Of a stretch of 64,000 nucleotides of DNA, positions 36,824 through 45,679 are shown piece by piece. A program made the translations under genes and the position numbers. The notes beneath the pieces are model-generated. The model had not been told where the DNA came from and made no database searches. It was given only the letters and a program-made list of their open reading frames with translations. The DNA is from Mucilaginibacter flavus (GTDB lineage: Bacteria > Bacteroidota > Bacteroidia > Sphingobacteriales > Sphingobacteriaceae), in contig NZ_JAUFPS010000036.1 of NCBI RefSeq assembly GCF_030409315.1, forward strand, positions 62,001-126,000, given 5' to 3'. Within the stretch, counting starts at the first letter, position 1. The number at the start of each line of letters is the position of its first letter.

Positions 36824-39800
36824 TTAATTCCCTAAAGGAAGGCTAATAATAAACTCCGTACCCTCGCCTTCCTGGGTTATAACCTCGATTTTACCGCCGT
36901 GGCCTTTTACAATGATATCATAGCTTAAGGAAAGACCAAGCCCTGTGCCCTCGCCTGTTGGTTTGGTGGTAAAAAATGGTTGCATAATTTTGTCTTTGAT
37001 TTGGGTAGGAATGCCCGTACCGTTGTCTTTTACAATAATTTCAACAGCGTTATCCTTTTTTAAGGTTGATAGCGTGAGCGTTGGCTTATAATCGACACCT
37101 GCGCTTTTTTGCTTTTGCTGCAGCGCGTAAAAGCCGTTATTGAACATGTTAAGCAATACCCGGCCTATATCCTGCGGAATGATGGTTACAGGGGGCAAAT
37201 TATCATCAAAACTGGTATTTAGCGTGGCGTTAAAAGTTTTTTCTTTTGCCCGTAAACCGTGGTAAGCCAGGCGCAGATATTCATCGGCAAGCGCGTTGAT
37301 ATTTGTGGGTTGCTTATCGCCCGAGTTATTGCGCGAATGTTGCAGCATATTTTTCACAATAGCATCGGCACGTTTGCCATGATGCATTATCTTTTGCAGG
37401 TTTTGTTCAATGTCATCAGCTATGGCCAGGCCGTCTTCGGTATTACCGGCGGCCAGCTCTTCTCTCATTTCGGCAGCAAGTTCGATACTTACTTCGCTAA
37501 AGTTATTCACAAAATTCAACGGGTTTTGAATTTCATGGGCAATGCCGGCAGTCAATTCACCTAAGGATGCCAGTTTTTCTGATTGAATAAGCTGTTGCTG
37601 GGTAGATTTTAATTCGTTTACGGTATCGGCCAGTTGATCTCGCTGTGCGGTGATCTCCTCGCTTTGCTCGCTTAAGGCCTTATTAGCATCACTTAACTCC
37701 AGTGTGCGTTCATTAATCCGCTCCTCCAGCAGTTGATTCTCCTCCCTCAAATGGCGTTGGCGATAGTTGATATAAGAGTATATCACAAACGCAAATACTA
37801 CAATATAAATTAACCAGGCCCACCACCTTGCCCACCATGGCGATAGGATAACAATCTGGATACTATCTCCGATATTATTCCATACACCGTCACTGTTGGC
37901 AGCTTTTACTTTAAAAGTATAAGTACCTGCCGGCAGGTTGGTGTAAGTAACGCTACGCTGCGTACCGGCCTGAATCCAGTTTTTATCATAACCATCCAGT
38001 TTGTAGGCGTAGGTGTTTTTTAAAGGATCATCAAACTGAAGCCCTATGTAGTTAAACTCCACGCGGTTTTCATTATATTTTAACTCAACAGATTTGCGGC
38101 CAAAGGTGACTATCCGGTTGGCTGTTTTACTATCGGCAAGTGGATCATTATAGGTTAAACTTTCAATATGCACAACTGGCTCGTAGGGACTATCATCCAA
38201 ATCTTTAGGGTTAAACGCAGCCAGGCCGTTACTTACCATAAAAGCAAGTTTACCATCCGATAGTTTATATAAGCTGGATAGGTTACGGGTAACATCATTA
38301 CCCGGTAAAAAACTTTCGACGCTAAAATTATGGATGGTAAAGTTTTTGGGGTCGATACGTGATAGCCCCCGTTCTGTTAAAACCCATATACGGCCGGCAG
38401 CATCCTCATTTATACCCATGTTTGAATTAAACAGCAAACCGTTGCTTTCGCTGAAATGATGGGTAAACGCCCCCTTTTCCTTATCAAATATGTAAACGCC
38501 GTTTAAATAGGTACCCACCCAAAGTCTGCCGGCACTATCCTGAAATATATCATCCACACAAAAGGCGGTGCGGTTATGCGTGTCAAAATACGAAGTGAAT
38601 TTTTGCGTTTTGCGGTCGAAACGATTAAGCCCCCCGTTATTGGTACCAATCCATAACGTACCTTCCTTATCTTCAAAAATGGCCAGGATCTTGCCATCGT
38701 TTAAAATATTACCCGCGCCACCAGCGCTAAATATATGGTAGGGATACCTTGTTATTTTTTTAGTTTGGGGATTAAACGAGCATAGCCCCCTTTCATCGGC
38801 GTTACCAAGCCAAATGATGCCTTCATGATCCTGGTACACATTATTAATGAAACTGCTGCTAATGGTGGTGGAATCTTTATCGTTTCTGTTGTAATGTTCT
38901 TTTTTGCCGGTAGTGGTATTATATACATACAAGCCATTTGAACCGCCTATGTACAACATGCCGTTAAGCCCGATGCAAACTTTACTCAGAAAAATGTATC
39001 CATCATCTGGCGAGTATAATTTTTCAAGCTTGCCGGTAGCTGTATAAAGTTTATAAATTCCCTGGTTGTTTGATACATAGCTATAATCCTTGTTATTGAC
39101 TATTTTATTGACAATAGGGTAACTTGTTATGTTGCCCTTTATGTTTTTGTAGATGGTAAACGCGCTTTTTAATTTGTTAACCCTGTTTACACCGGCTTCA
39201 TCAAACCCGGCCCAAAGTGTATTAGCATGATCAACCATTTTGGCTATTACCCGGGTCTGGCTAAGGGTGCCAACCTCGCCGGCATTGGTCATATACCTTG
39301 TAAAGCGACCCGATGCCGGCTCAAAATACACCAGGCCCGAAGGGAAGCTAAGCCATAAATTGCCCTCCTTGGTTTCCCTGAAAGATTGCAACTGGTTCTG
39401 ATCTGAAGATTTAATGGAGTCTTTCGGCGTATAGTTGGTAAACTTATGGGCCTTCCTGTCAAATTTCGATACCCCTTTATCGGTAGCAAACCATAATTGC
39501 TTATTTTTATCCTCGTAAATGCTATAAACCGCGGTACTTAAAGCACTATCGGGCTTAGTTGATGGCCAATACTCTTTTATGCTATTATCGCGGCTATCAA
39601 ACCGGGTAATCCTTAAATCGATATTATAACCATGAAAAGTGTTGAGCCAAAAAACGCCGGGTTCTGATTTTGCCTCATATATGGGGTTTACATGTCTCTG
39701 TTTGGCGGTATCTGCAATGGTCATAAAACCAACCATTGGTTTCCCGGTGCCATCGTACCGGTAAATGCCGTTATTACTACTTAACCATATTTTGCCCGAA

Positions 39801-40396
39801 GCACTGGCATAGGCCTCATAAATGAGCGAAGCATTTATAAAGTTATTTCCCTTTTCTTTTATTCCGAAATATTCAAAAGCGCCGGATTTGGTATTGAGTT
39901 TTACTACTGATGCGCCATAACTTACCGAACGGATATGCCCCCAGATGTTATTATCCCTATCTACCGCGTCCATTGTAAATGTGGTGATCTTACCATCGGC
40001 GGGATACGGAATATGTTTAAATGTATCTGTTTCTCTGCGGTATTGAAAAATACCGTTACTAATGGTAGTTGCCCAAAGGTTGCCCTGCCTATCCAGCAAC
40101 AAACTGAGCACATTGGTTGATGAATAGGTATTAGTATTTAAATTACCCAGGTTATACACCTTGCATTCATACCCATCATACCTTACCAGGCCGTTTTGGG
40201 TAGCTATCCATATATAGCCTTCATTATCTTCTTTAATTACACGGCCGGTACTTTCGGGCAAGCCTTTTTTAACATCCAGGTGATCAAAATAAAGATGAGG
40301 CCCTTGCGCATAAGCCAAAGAACTTATACATATGGCAGATGCCAATAGGCATATTTTAAGGAAAGAGTTTTTCAAATGAGCAAACAAATCAATCAT
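36824..40396 (-). CDS. Propeller-type membrane sensor histidine kinase
   Basis: The 1190-residue protein has a signal peptide (ends near LAYAQ), two regulator propellers of W-I/V-G/A-T repeats (about 30-740), a Y_Y_Y domain (about 770-840, YTNLPAGTYTFKVKAANSDG), a membrane span near 855-875, a coiled coil, an HisKA-like domain with H954 (GIAHEIQNPLNFVNNFSE), and a C-terminal HATPase (DNGTGIPTQIKDKI, GTGLGLSLSYDI). It has no receiver and no HTH, so a separate response regulator, not seen nearby, is needed. It is divergent from the DUF5009-GH18 unit and may sense products of that locus. Confidence 0.92.
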   Translation of the reverse strand: MIDLFAHLKNSFLKICLLASAICISSLAYAQGPHLYFDHLDVKKGLPESTGRVIKEDNEGYIWIATQNGLVRYDGYECKVYNLGNLNTNTYSSTNVLSLLLDRQGNLWATTISNGIFQYRRETDTFKHIPYPADGKITTFTMDAVDRDNNIWGHIRSVSYGASVVKLNTKSGAFEYFGIKEKGNNFINASLIYEAYASASGKIWLSSNNGIYRYDGTGKPMVGFMTIADTAKQRHVNPIYEAKSEPGVFWLNTFHGYNIDLRITRFDSRDNSIKEYWPSTKPDSALSTAVYSIYEDKNKQLWFATDKGVSKFDRKAHKFTNYTPKDSIKSSDQNQLQSFRETKEGNLWLSFPSGLVYFEPASGRFTRYMTNAGEVGTLSQTRVIAKMVDHANTLWAGFDEAGVNRVNKLKSAFTIYKNIKGNITSYPIVNKIVNNKDYSYVSNNQGIYKLYTATGKLEKLYSPDDGYIFLSKVCIGLNGMLYIGGSNGLYVYNTTTGKKEHYNRNDKDSTTISSSFINNVYQDHEGIIWLGNADERGLCSFNPQTKKITRYPYHIFSAGGAGNILNDGKILAIFEDKEGTLWIGTNNGGLNRFDRKTQKFTSYFDTHNRTAFCVDDIFQDSAGRLWVGTYLNGVYIFDKEKGAFTHHFSESNGLLFNSNMGINEDAAGRIWVLTERGLSRIDPKNFTIHNFSVESFLPGNDVTRNLSSLYKLSDGKLAFMVSNGLAAFNPKDLDDSPYEPVVHIESLTYNDPLADSKTANRIVTFGRKSVELKYNENRVEFNYIGLQFDDPLKNTYAYKLDGYDKNWIQAGTQRSVTYTNLPAGTYTFKVKAANSDGVWNNIGDSIQIVILSPWWARWWAWLIYIVVFAFVIYSYINYRQRHLREENQLLEERINERTLELSDANKALSEQSEEITAQRDQLADTVNELKSTQQQLIQSEKLASLGELTAGIAHEIQNPLNFVNNFSEVSIELAAEMREELAAGNTEDGLAIADDIEQNLQKIMHHGKRADAIVKNMLQHSRNNSGDKQPTNINALADEYLRLAYHGLRAKEKTFNATLNTSFDDNLPPVTIIPQDIGRVLLNMFNNGFYALQQKQKSAGVDYKPTLTLSTLKKDNAVEIIVKDNGTGIPTQIKDKIMQPFFTTKPTGEGTGLGLSLSYDIIVKGHGGKIEVITQEGEGTEFIISLPLGN

Positions 40397-40573
40397 TTAT
40401 ATATGATTTAAGGCAGATGAAGGCGGATACCGGTTATAAAAATAATAAAAAATGATTATTGTAATTGATATAATAAATAGCCGCAATGCCCATCGCCTCT
40501 GCGTTATCAAAAAAACTGCTTTTTATTGACGTCGCCTGCATAGACTTTACTTAAAATCGTAAGCCTTTACCTA

Positions 40574-40592
40574 TGGTAGTAGTAATGTAGTG
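40574..40592 (-). promoter_or_regulatory. Shared 19-nt motif, copy A
   Basis: On the minus strand reads CACTACATTACTACTACCA. It lies 73 nt upstream of the DUF5009 ATG and 177 nt upstream of the divergent kinase start. Copies B (45588) and C (46502) share 15 of 19 positions across all three. Confidence 0.55.
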
Positions 40593-40624
40593 CCTTGCAA
40601 ATACCGCCCAATAACATTACCTTT

Positions 40625-40632
40625 TAGCTTTG
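40625..40632 (+). promoter_or_regulatory. -7 box (TAGCTTTG) for the DUF5009-GH18 unit
   Basis: TAGCTTTG matches TAnnTTTG, 33 nt before the ATG at 40666. Motif copy A lies 32 nt upstream of the box, a fitting activator position. Confidence 0.5.
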
Positions 40633-40665
40633 TTATCATTAAATCGAAATTCCGAAATCCCAAAT

Positions 40666-41841
40666 ATGAACAATCTCCCCAGGCGTCTTTTATCCATCGA
40701 TGTGTTGCGCGCCATCACCATGCTGCTGATGATATTTGTAAATGACGCCAGCGGTGTGAAACACATCCCGGCCTGGATAGACCACGCCGATGGTGAGGCC
40801 GACGCTATGGGTTTTGCCGATACCATTTTCCCGGCTTTTTTGTTTATAGTAGGCTTATCGTTACCATTCGCTATTAAAAACCGGATTACCAAAGGCGAAT
40901 CCTTTTCATCAATATTAATCTATATCCTTACCCGCAGCGCTGCGCTTATTATTATGGGCTTTTTCCACGTAAACCTGGAAAGCTACAGCAGTGCCGATAC
41001 CCTTATTCCAAAGGCGGTATGGGCTATTATTATCACTACCGGTTTCTTTTTCATTTGGCTTGATTATCCCGAAACTATGGCCAAAGCCAAGCGCTACACT
41101 TTTATGGGGATAGGCATTGCCCTGCTTATTGCCATGGCGATAATTTATAAAGGCGGCGAAGATGGCGAAATACATGGTATGCGCCCATCATGGTGGGGCA
41201 TTTTGGGTATTATCGGCTGGGCCTATTTGGTGTGCGCCTTAGTATATCTGTTGGTAAAAGGCAAAAGGAATTACCTGTTAGGTTTCCTTATTTTATTTGT
41301 GGCTATCAATATCGGCGCTCATACGGATATTATTGATTTCAAAATCCCTGTACTGGGCGATGCATCAGCGGTTAGCTTGATAATGGGCGGTGTGATGATC
41401 TCAGAACTTTACGCCCTGCTGGTATCTAAAAACAAAACGCGATTACTTTGGGCGATATTTGGCGGCACCGGGGTACTGCTGATAGCGCTTGGCTTACTGA
41501 TTCGCCCTTATGCCGAGGGAATTTCCAAAATTCACTCCACTCCTGCCTGGATTTTTATTTGCAGCGGTATAACCATCCTTGCATTTGAATTGTTGATCTT
41601 TTTAGTTGACGTAAAAGGGAAAAAGAACTGGTTTAAAGCCATCTGGCCGGCAGGTACAAGTACCCTCACCTGTTATTTGTTGCCTTACTACCAGTTTTTT
41701 ATTTTAACACTCCTGGGCGTACGCTACCCAAAAATACTCAACAACGGCTTTACAGGCCTGGCACGAAGCATGGCAACCGCCTTTATATTAATAGCCATAG
41801 TTGGCTTAATGGAAAAGAAACGCATCCGCTTAAAAATTTAA
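40666..41841 (+). CDS. DUF5009 / heparan-alpha-glucosaminide N-acetyltransferase-like membrane protein
   Basis: About 391 residues with some ten membrane segments. RRLLSIDVLRAITMLLMIFVND and the following DTIFPAFLFIVGLSLPFAI are the conserved N-terminal segments of the COG4299 family related to human HGSNAT and to the NagX proteins linked with N-acetylglucosamine use. GMRPSWWGILGIIGWAY and the C-terminal SLTCYLLPYY-like region are also conserved. The GH18 gene starts 36 nt later, which fits amino-sugar metabolism. ATG 40666 is chosen over a TTG at 40630. Confidence 0.85.
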   Translation: MNNLPRRLLSIDVLRAITMLLMIFVNDASGVKHIPAWIDHADGEADAMGFADTIFPAFLFIVGLSLPFAIKNRITKGESFSSILIYILTRSAALIIMGFFHVNLESYSSADTLIPKAVWAIIITTGFFFIWLDYPETMAKAKRYTFMGIGIALLIAMAIIYKGGEDGEIHGMRPSWWGILGIIGWAYLVCALVYLLVKGKRNYLLGFLILFVAINIGAHTDIIDFKIPVLGDASAVSLIMGGVMISELYALLVSKNKTRLLWAIFGGTGVLLIALGLLIRPYAEGISKIHSTPAWIFICSGITILAFELLIFLVDVKGKKNWFKAIWPAGTSTLTCYLLPYYQFFILTLLGVRYPKILNNGFTGLARSMATAFILIAIVGLMEKKRIRLKI

Positions 41842-41877
41842 TATACTACATCCTATCTCACAATTTATAAACCTAAA

Positions 41878-43017
41878 ATGAATATTTTCTCTTTAAAAAA
41901 AGGCTTGTTGCTGTGCGTTGCGGCATTACTACTGCCTGCCGTTGCCCTTAAGGCCCAGGTTAAACACAAATATGTTGTAATTGGCTACGTTGGCGGCTAC
42001 AAGGGAGTGGCAGATATGGGCATTGTAAACCCCGCAAAGCTCACCCACATCAATTACGCTTTTGTAAATGTGCGCAATAACAGGGCCTGGCTGGCACATG
42101 AGCGTACTGATACCATTAACTTCCGCAACCTGGTGCTGCTGAAAAAGAAAAATCCCGCGCTTAAAATCCTGATCTCTATTGGCGGGTGGACCTGGAGTAA
42201 AAACTTTTCGGACGCTGCACTAACAGATACATCGCGCAAAGCATTTGCCGCCAGTGCGGTCGATATTATCCGTAAATACAACCTGGATGGCGTAGATATT
42301 GATTGGGAATATCCTGGCCTGCAAGGCGATAACAACGTTGTGCGCGATGAAGATGGCGGTAACTACACCCTGCTGTTTAAAGCGCTTAGAACCGAGCTTG
42401 ATGCCCTTGAAAAAGAAACCGGCAGCAAGAAGCTATTAACCGCTGCAACAGGTGGCTTTAAACGTTTCCTCGACCATACCGAAATGGGAAAAACTGCGCT
42501 ATACCTGGATTATATTAACCTGATGACGTACGACTATTTCCAAAACAAAACCGGCATTGCTGTACATCATACCAACCTGTTTACCTCCAACAAATACAAC
42601 ACCGAAAACTCGGCCGATAAAGCGGTAAGCGAATACATCAAAGCGGGAGTACCTGCCGCCAAGCTGGTAATGGGCATGGCCTTTTACGGTCGGTCTGAAA
42701 TGGTTACCGATTCGGCCCAGAACGGCCTTGGGATGAAAGCCTATCAGCATGTTTGGGTTGGCGGATACAGCAGATTGAAGGATAGCGTAATCAACAAAAA
42801 CGGTTTTACTTATTATCGCGATAGCATAGCACAAGCGCCTTACCTGTTCAATGCCGCCACTAAGCAGTTTGTAAGTTTTGATGATGAATGGTCGGTAAGC
42901 AACAAATGCCAGTACATGATTGACCACAATATGGCCGGCGTTATGTTTTGGGAGTATGCCGATGATAAGAAAGAATATTTGCTTAACGCGATAGATGAGA
43001 AGTTGAAGCCCCTCTAA
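41878..43017 (+). CDS. Secreted GH18 glycoside hydrolase (chitinase-type)
   Basis: The 379-residue product has a signal peptide (ends near VALKAQ) and a GH18 TIM barrel. LKILISIGGWTWSKNFSD is the substrate-binding SxGG motif and DGVDIDWEYPG the catalytic DxxDxDxE with E144 as acid. INLMTYDYF and GVMFWEYADDKKEYL complete the barrel. It could be a chitinase or an endo-beta-N-acetylglucosaminidase; the neighbouring GH20, GH29 and GH92 genes leave both open. It shares an operon with the DUF5009 gene. Its last codons run into a palindromic repeat at 43019. Confidence 0.9.
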   Translation: MNIFSLKKGLLLCVAALLLPAVALKAQVKHKYVVIGYVGGYKGVADMGIVNPAKLTHINYAFVNVRNNRAWLAHERTDTINFRNLVLLKKKNPALKILISIGGWTWSKNFSDAALTDTSRKAFAASAVDIIRKYNLDGVDIDWEYPGLQGDNNVVRDEDGGNYTLLFKALRTELDALEKETGSKKLLTAATGGFKRFLDHTEMGKTALYLDYINLMTYDYFQNKTGIAVHHTNLFTSNKYNTENSADKAVSEYIKAGVPAAKLVMGMAFYGRSEMVTDSAQNGLGMKAYQHVWVGGYSRLKDSVINKNGFTYYRDSIAQAPYLFNAATKQFVSFDDEWSVSNKCQYMIDHNMAGVMFWEYADDKKEYLLNAIDEKLKPL

Positions 43018-43018
43018 A

Positions 43019-43266
43019 TCTCCCCTAAAGGGGAGACTTTTAATTTGCAAGCTTTAATTTTTTAAAGCCCTCCCCACAACTCCCGCGGGCTTTCAGCCCG
43101 TGGGTATCATGGCTGCAGCTTTCAGCTGCTCTTCTAATTTGCTATCGACGTAAGCTGAAAGCTTATACCAGCGTTAACCCACGAGTTACGCTGCGCTAAA
43201 CCTCGCGGGAGTTAGAAAGCTTTAATTTTTAAAAGCCCTCCTCTTCAGGGGAGGGTTTGGGTGGGG
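43019..43266. repeat. Composite palindromic repeat with 25-bp direct repeats flanking a 143-bp inverted-repeat insert
   Basis: A hairpin TCTCCCCT-AA-AGGGGAGA lies at 43019-43036. A 25-bp direct repeat, one mismatch, lies at 43049-43073 and 43217-43241 (AAGCTTTAATTTTT..). Between the copies is a 143-bp element whose ends are near-perfect inverted repeats (AACTCCCGCGGG from 43078, CTCGCGGGAGTT to 43213) with inner GCTTTCAGC/GCTGAAAGC stems. The right copy continues into CCTCTTCAGGGGAGGG. It separates convergent GH18 and ThuA1, and encodes the ThuA1 C-terminus. Confidence 0.8.
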
Positions 43267-44019
43267 CTTCGGGGCCATTCCCAGCCACATCACCGCGTTC
43301 TCAAACAATTTATTCTGCACGGGCGAGGTAAAGATCATATCGCCGTGGCCCATGTTGATGTACAGCATTTTATATTTGGTGTTCGTCCACACAACAGGGA
43401 TATCACCTTCACGAATGATATCCTTTTTGCCAAGCGGATAATTTGCGGGATCAAGGGTTAATAAAACTTTTACATCCTTATTTAATCTTGGACTTGGCAG
43501 CCAGCCGTACCACTCATTTATAGGTGATGTAAAATGCGCGGGAATGCCTTTAGTTACGGGATGCTTTGCATCGTCAACAATAAGCTTAGCAGGCAATGGC
43601 GGCCAGCTGTTGTTGTAAAATACGGCGCTCCCCAAAAAACTCACAAACCAGGGCCAGTGCGTATCCTTGTCGTTATACCCAGCCACGTGGAAACCCAGCC
43701 AGGTTCCACCATTATCCATGTATTTTATAAATGCCAGGCGTTGCTGCTGGTTTTGCGGGAAGTCATTAAGCCATATTACCAACTGATACTTTTTCAGATA
43801 CTCATTGTTTACGTTTTTCCAATTGGTGGTGGTATCAAACGCGAAGCCGTCCTTTTTACTGAGATCTGTAAAAAACCGAATAGCATCGTTAGCAAAATCA
43901 ACATGATCCGATTCTACCGTTGTGGTATAAAGCGCCAGCACCCTGAATTTGGGGGCCTGGGCCCGTACTCCCATGCATGCTAAAACGATTAATACGGTTG
44001 CTAAAATTTTGCTAAACAT
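43222..44019 (-). CDS. Secreted ThuA-like protein 1
   Basis: The 265-residue product has a signal peptide (ends near GVRAQ) and a ThuA-like class I glutamine-amidotransferase fold: FRVLALYTTTVESDHVDF, LVIWLNDFP, GTWLGFHVAGYN and IPVVWTNTKYKMLYINMGHGD. ThuA proteins take part with Gfo/Idh/MocA enzymes in 3-keto-sugar metabolism in rhizobia. The last residues, about PKPHPNPPLKRRAFKN, are encoded by a palindromic repeat and look like an acquired tail, since ThuA2 and ThuA3 end soon after the W-L/A-G/A segment. It starts 21 nt after the ThuA2 stop. Confidence 0.87.
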   Translation of the reverse strand: MFSKILATVLIVLACMGVRAQAPKFRVLALYTTTVESDHVDFANDAIRFFTDLSKKDGFAFDTTTNWKNVNNEYLKKYQLVIWLNDFPQNQQQRLAFIKYMDNGGTWLGFHVAGYNDKDTHWPWFVSFLGSAVFYNNSWPPLPAKLIVDDAKHPVTKGIPAHFTSPINEWYGWLPSPRLNKDVKVLLTLDPANYPLGKKDIIREGDIPVVWTNTKYKMLYINMGHGDMIFTSPVQNKLFENAVMWLGMAPKPHPNPPLKRRAFKN

Positions 44020-44040
44020 ATTTTTGTTTCTAAATAGTGA

Positions 44041-44793
44041 TTAATTACCCGCGGCCCAGAAAATAGCATTGGTTACCAATTTAACCCAGGCAGGGTTATC
44101 CAACAAGTTTGGCGAGTGCCCCATAAAAATGTACACGTTGCGGGCTTTAACATGCTCGTTAGTCCACACCACCGGGTGATCGCCCATTTTAACATCGCCT
44201 TGTGGCTCATAAGTTTTTTCGTCGACACTGGCCAGGACATGTACGTTGGGACGCGGACTTTTATCATACGTATACCATTCCTCCTGCTGAATCAGGAACG
44301 ATGCCGGCACACCCTTCATTACCGGATGCCGCTTATCCTCCACATTTACTTTTCCTTTGGCAAAAGTTGCTATGTAGGCCTTCCAGCTAATACCCCCCAT
44401 AAAGTTGGAGAACCATTGCCACTCGTGAAAACCATCAAACTCACCCAACAGCGTGGCGTGGTGAAAACCTACCCAGCCGCCCCTGCCTTCGTCAATATAT
44501 TTTTGAAAAGCGGCTACTGCCTTACCGGTCCAGTTATAGGGTGCATAATCAAGCTGCAAAAAAAGCTGGTAATGACTCAAAAACTCGTCGTCAATTTTAT
44601 CGGTGTTTTGAATATAATCTACGGTAAAGCCGTTATCGGCGGCTAATTTATCCAGCCATATTTTGGCGCGCTTTGAAAACTCAATATGGTGCCCTCCGTT
44701 TTCATACAAAGCCAGTACCTTAAAATGCTTTGCATTGGCCCTAACTTGAATGGCCGCTAAAACAACAGCAATAATCATTAGTATTTTTTTCAT
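44041..44793 (-). CDS. Secreted ThuA-like protein 2
   Basis: The 250-residue protein has a signal peptide (ends near IQVRAN) and the ThuA fold, with FKVLALYENGGHHIEFS, LFLQLDYAPYNW, GRGGWVGFHHATLLG and DHPVVWTNEHVKARNVYIFMGHS. It is much closer to ThuA3 than to ThuA1, as if the last two came from a duplication. It lies 19 nt after the DUF4468-like gene and 21 nt before ThuA1, so the three form one operon. Confidence 0.88.
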   Translation of the reverse strand: MKKILMIIAVVLAAIQVRANAKHFKVLALYENGGHHIEFSKRAKIWLDKLAADNGFTVDYIQNTDKIDDEFLSHYQLFLQLDYAPYNWTGKAVAAFQKYIDEGRGGWVGFHHATLLGEFDGFHEWQWFSNFMGGISWKAYIATFAKGKVNVEDKRHPVMKGVPASFLIQQEEWYTYDKSPRPNVHVLASVDEKTYEPQGDVKMGDHPVVWTNEHVKARNVYIFMGHSPNLLDNPAWVKLVTNAIFWAAGN

Positions 44794-44812
44794 GAGTTTA
44801 TGTAGATGATAA

Positions 44813-45505
44813 TTATGGATTGATGCTTTGTTTTAAGGAAGCTATAATTTGTAAGGTATTCTGATTAAGCCCGGCAAATAACGCCTTATCCTCTACCGAC
44901 CATGGATGCCCCCGCCTGTAATCCCACCAGCGATAGGAGATTTTGGAGTATTCGTTGCTAATGCCCTTTTCTATTGGTTTTTCAAAATAATTACCTGTGG
45001 TGATAGTACAGCTCCCATCATCAACAGAAATATTGACATCGAACTTGAGCCAGTAGTAGTTACCTGTACTGCTGGTGATCACCTTAAACATACCCACACC
45101 TTTAATTTGCCCTGATTTTTTATCGGCGGTATACAGTTGTTGCGGCTCGTCCGGAAAAGTTTGGGCAAACCACTTTTCGGCAAGGGCAAAGACCTCATCC
45201 CCACTTTTATTTGTAGGGTATACTTGTTCATAGGTGATCTTACCGTTTTTCATAGGTAGATGGATCACTGCGGTATCCTGTTGAGTTGTAAAATCTATGG
45301 TCACCGAAAACACAGATGGAAAGAATGGGGTCATGCTGAGCCTGTCGAAGCACGCGGGCGAAGGCCTCTGCGCACGTCCTTCGACAGGCTCAGGATGACA
45401 GACCCTCTTTAATAGCAACCTGGAATTGGTAGCATAATTAACCAGCGGCAACAGCATGCATCCGATAAAAAACAAAAATCTGATTGTCCTTTTTTGCTTG
45501 GTCAT
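44813..45505 (-). CDS. DUF4468-like secreted protein interrupted in frame by a palindromic repeat
   Basis: The product (MTKQKRTIRFLFFIGCML start) has a signal-peptide-like N-terminus, then about 30 residues including VCHPEPVEGRAQRP and ACFDRLSMTPFF, which are the translation of a palindromic repeat at 45330-45399, and then a DUF4468-type domain (GKITYEQVYPTNKSGDEVF, WFAQTFPDEPQQLY, GVGMFKVITSSTGNYYWLKF). The repeat adds a multiple of three without stops, so the frame is kept. The upstream extension to 45565 is not favoured. It is first gene of an operon with ThuA2 and ThuA1. Confidence 0.75.
   Translation of the reverse strand: MTKQKRTIRFLFFIGCMLLPLVNYATNSRLLLKRVCHPEPVEGRAQRPSPACFDRLSMTPFFPSVFSVTIDFTTQQDTAVIHLPMKNGKITYEQVYPTNKSGDEVFALAEKWFAQTFPDEPQQLYTADKKSGQIKGVGMFKVITSSTGNYYWLKFDVNISVDDGSCTITTGNYFEKPIEKGISNEYSKISYRWWDYRRGHPWSVEDKALFAGLNQNTLQIIASLKQSINP
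45330..45399. repeat. REP-like palindrome inside a coding sequence
   Basis: Arms 45330-45350 and 45379-45399 pair at 20 of 21 positions (GTCATGCTGAGCCTGTCGAA type), 28-nt loop. This GTCAT-CTGAGCCTGTCGAAG element is a widespread dispersed bacterial repeat whose translation gives the HPEPVEG peptide. Here it lies in frame between signal peptide and domain of the DUF4468-like gene. Confidence 0.9.
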
Positions 45506-45587
45506 GAGGGGTAAAAGGTTTAAACAAGTGTGCGATACCTGTATTTCAAATATCAGTATTAACAATTATAAACTACCTGCAAAACCG

Positions 45588-45606
45588 CCCTACATTACCA
45601 CTACCA
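45588..45606 (+). promoter_or_regulatory. Shared 19-nt motif, copy B
   Basis: CCCTACATTACCACTACCA in the divergent region between the DUF4468-ThuA2-ThuA1 unit and ThuA3; 73 nt before the ThuA3 ATG and 82 nt from the DUF4468 start. Confidence 0.55.
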
Positions 45607-45679
45607 CATGTTTTTTGCCATTTTGGACCATTTTTTTGACATATCATTGCCTAAACAGAAAGCAAGCGAGCGCCAACAT

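Noticed and set aside
45608..45679. Upstream extension of ThuA3 from the ATG at 45608
   Set aside because: The added residues are charged and precede a perfect signal peptide starting at 45680; the stretch is better read as leader directly after motif copy B.
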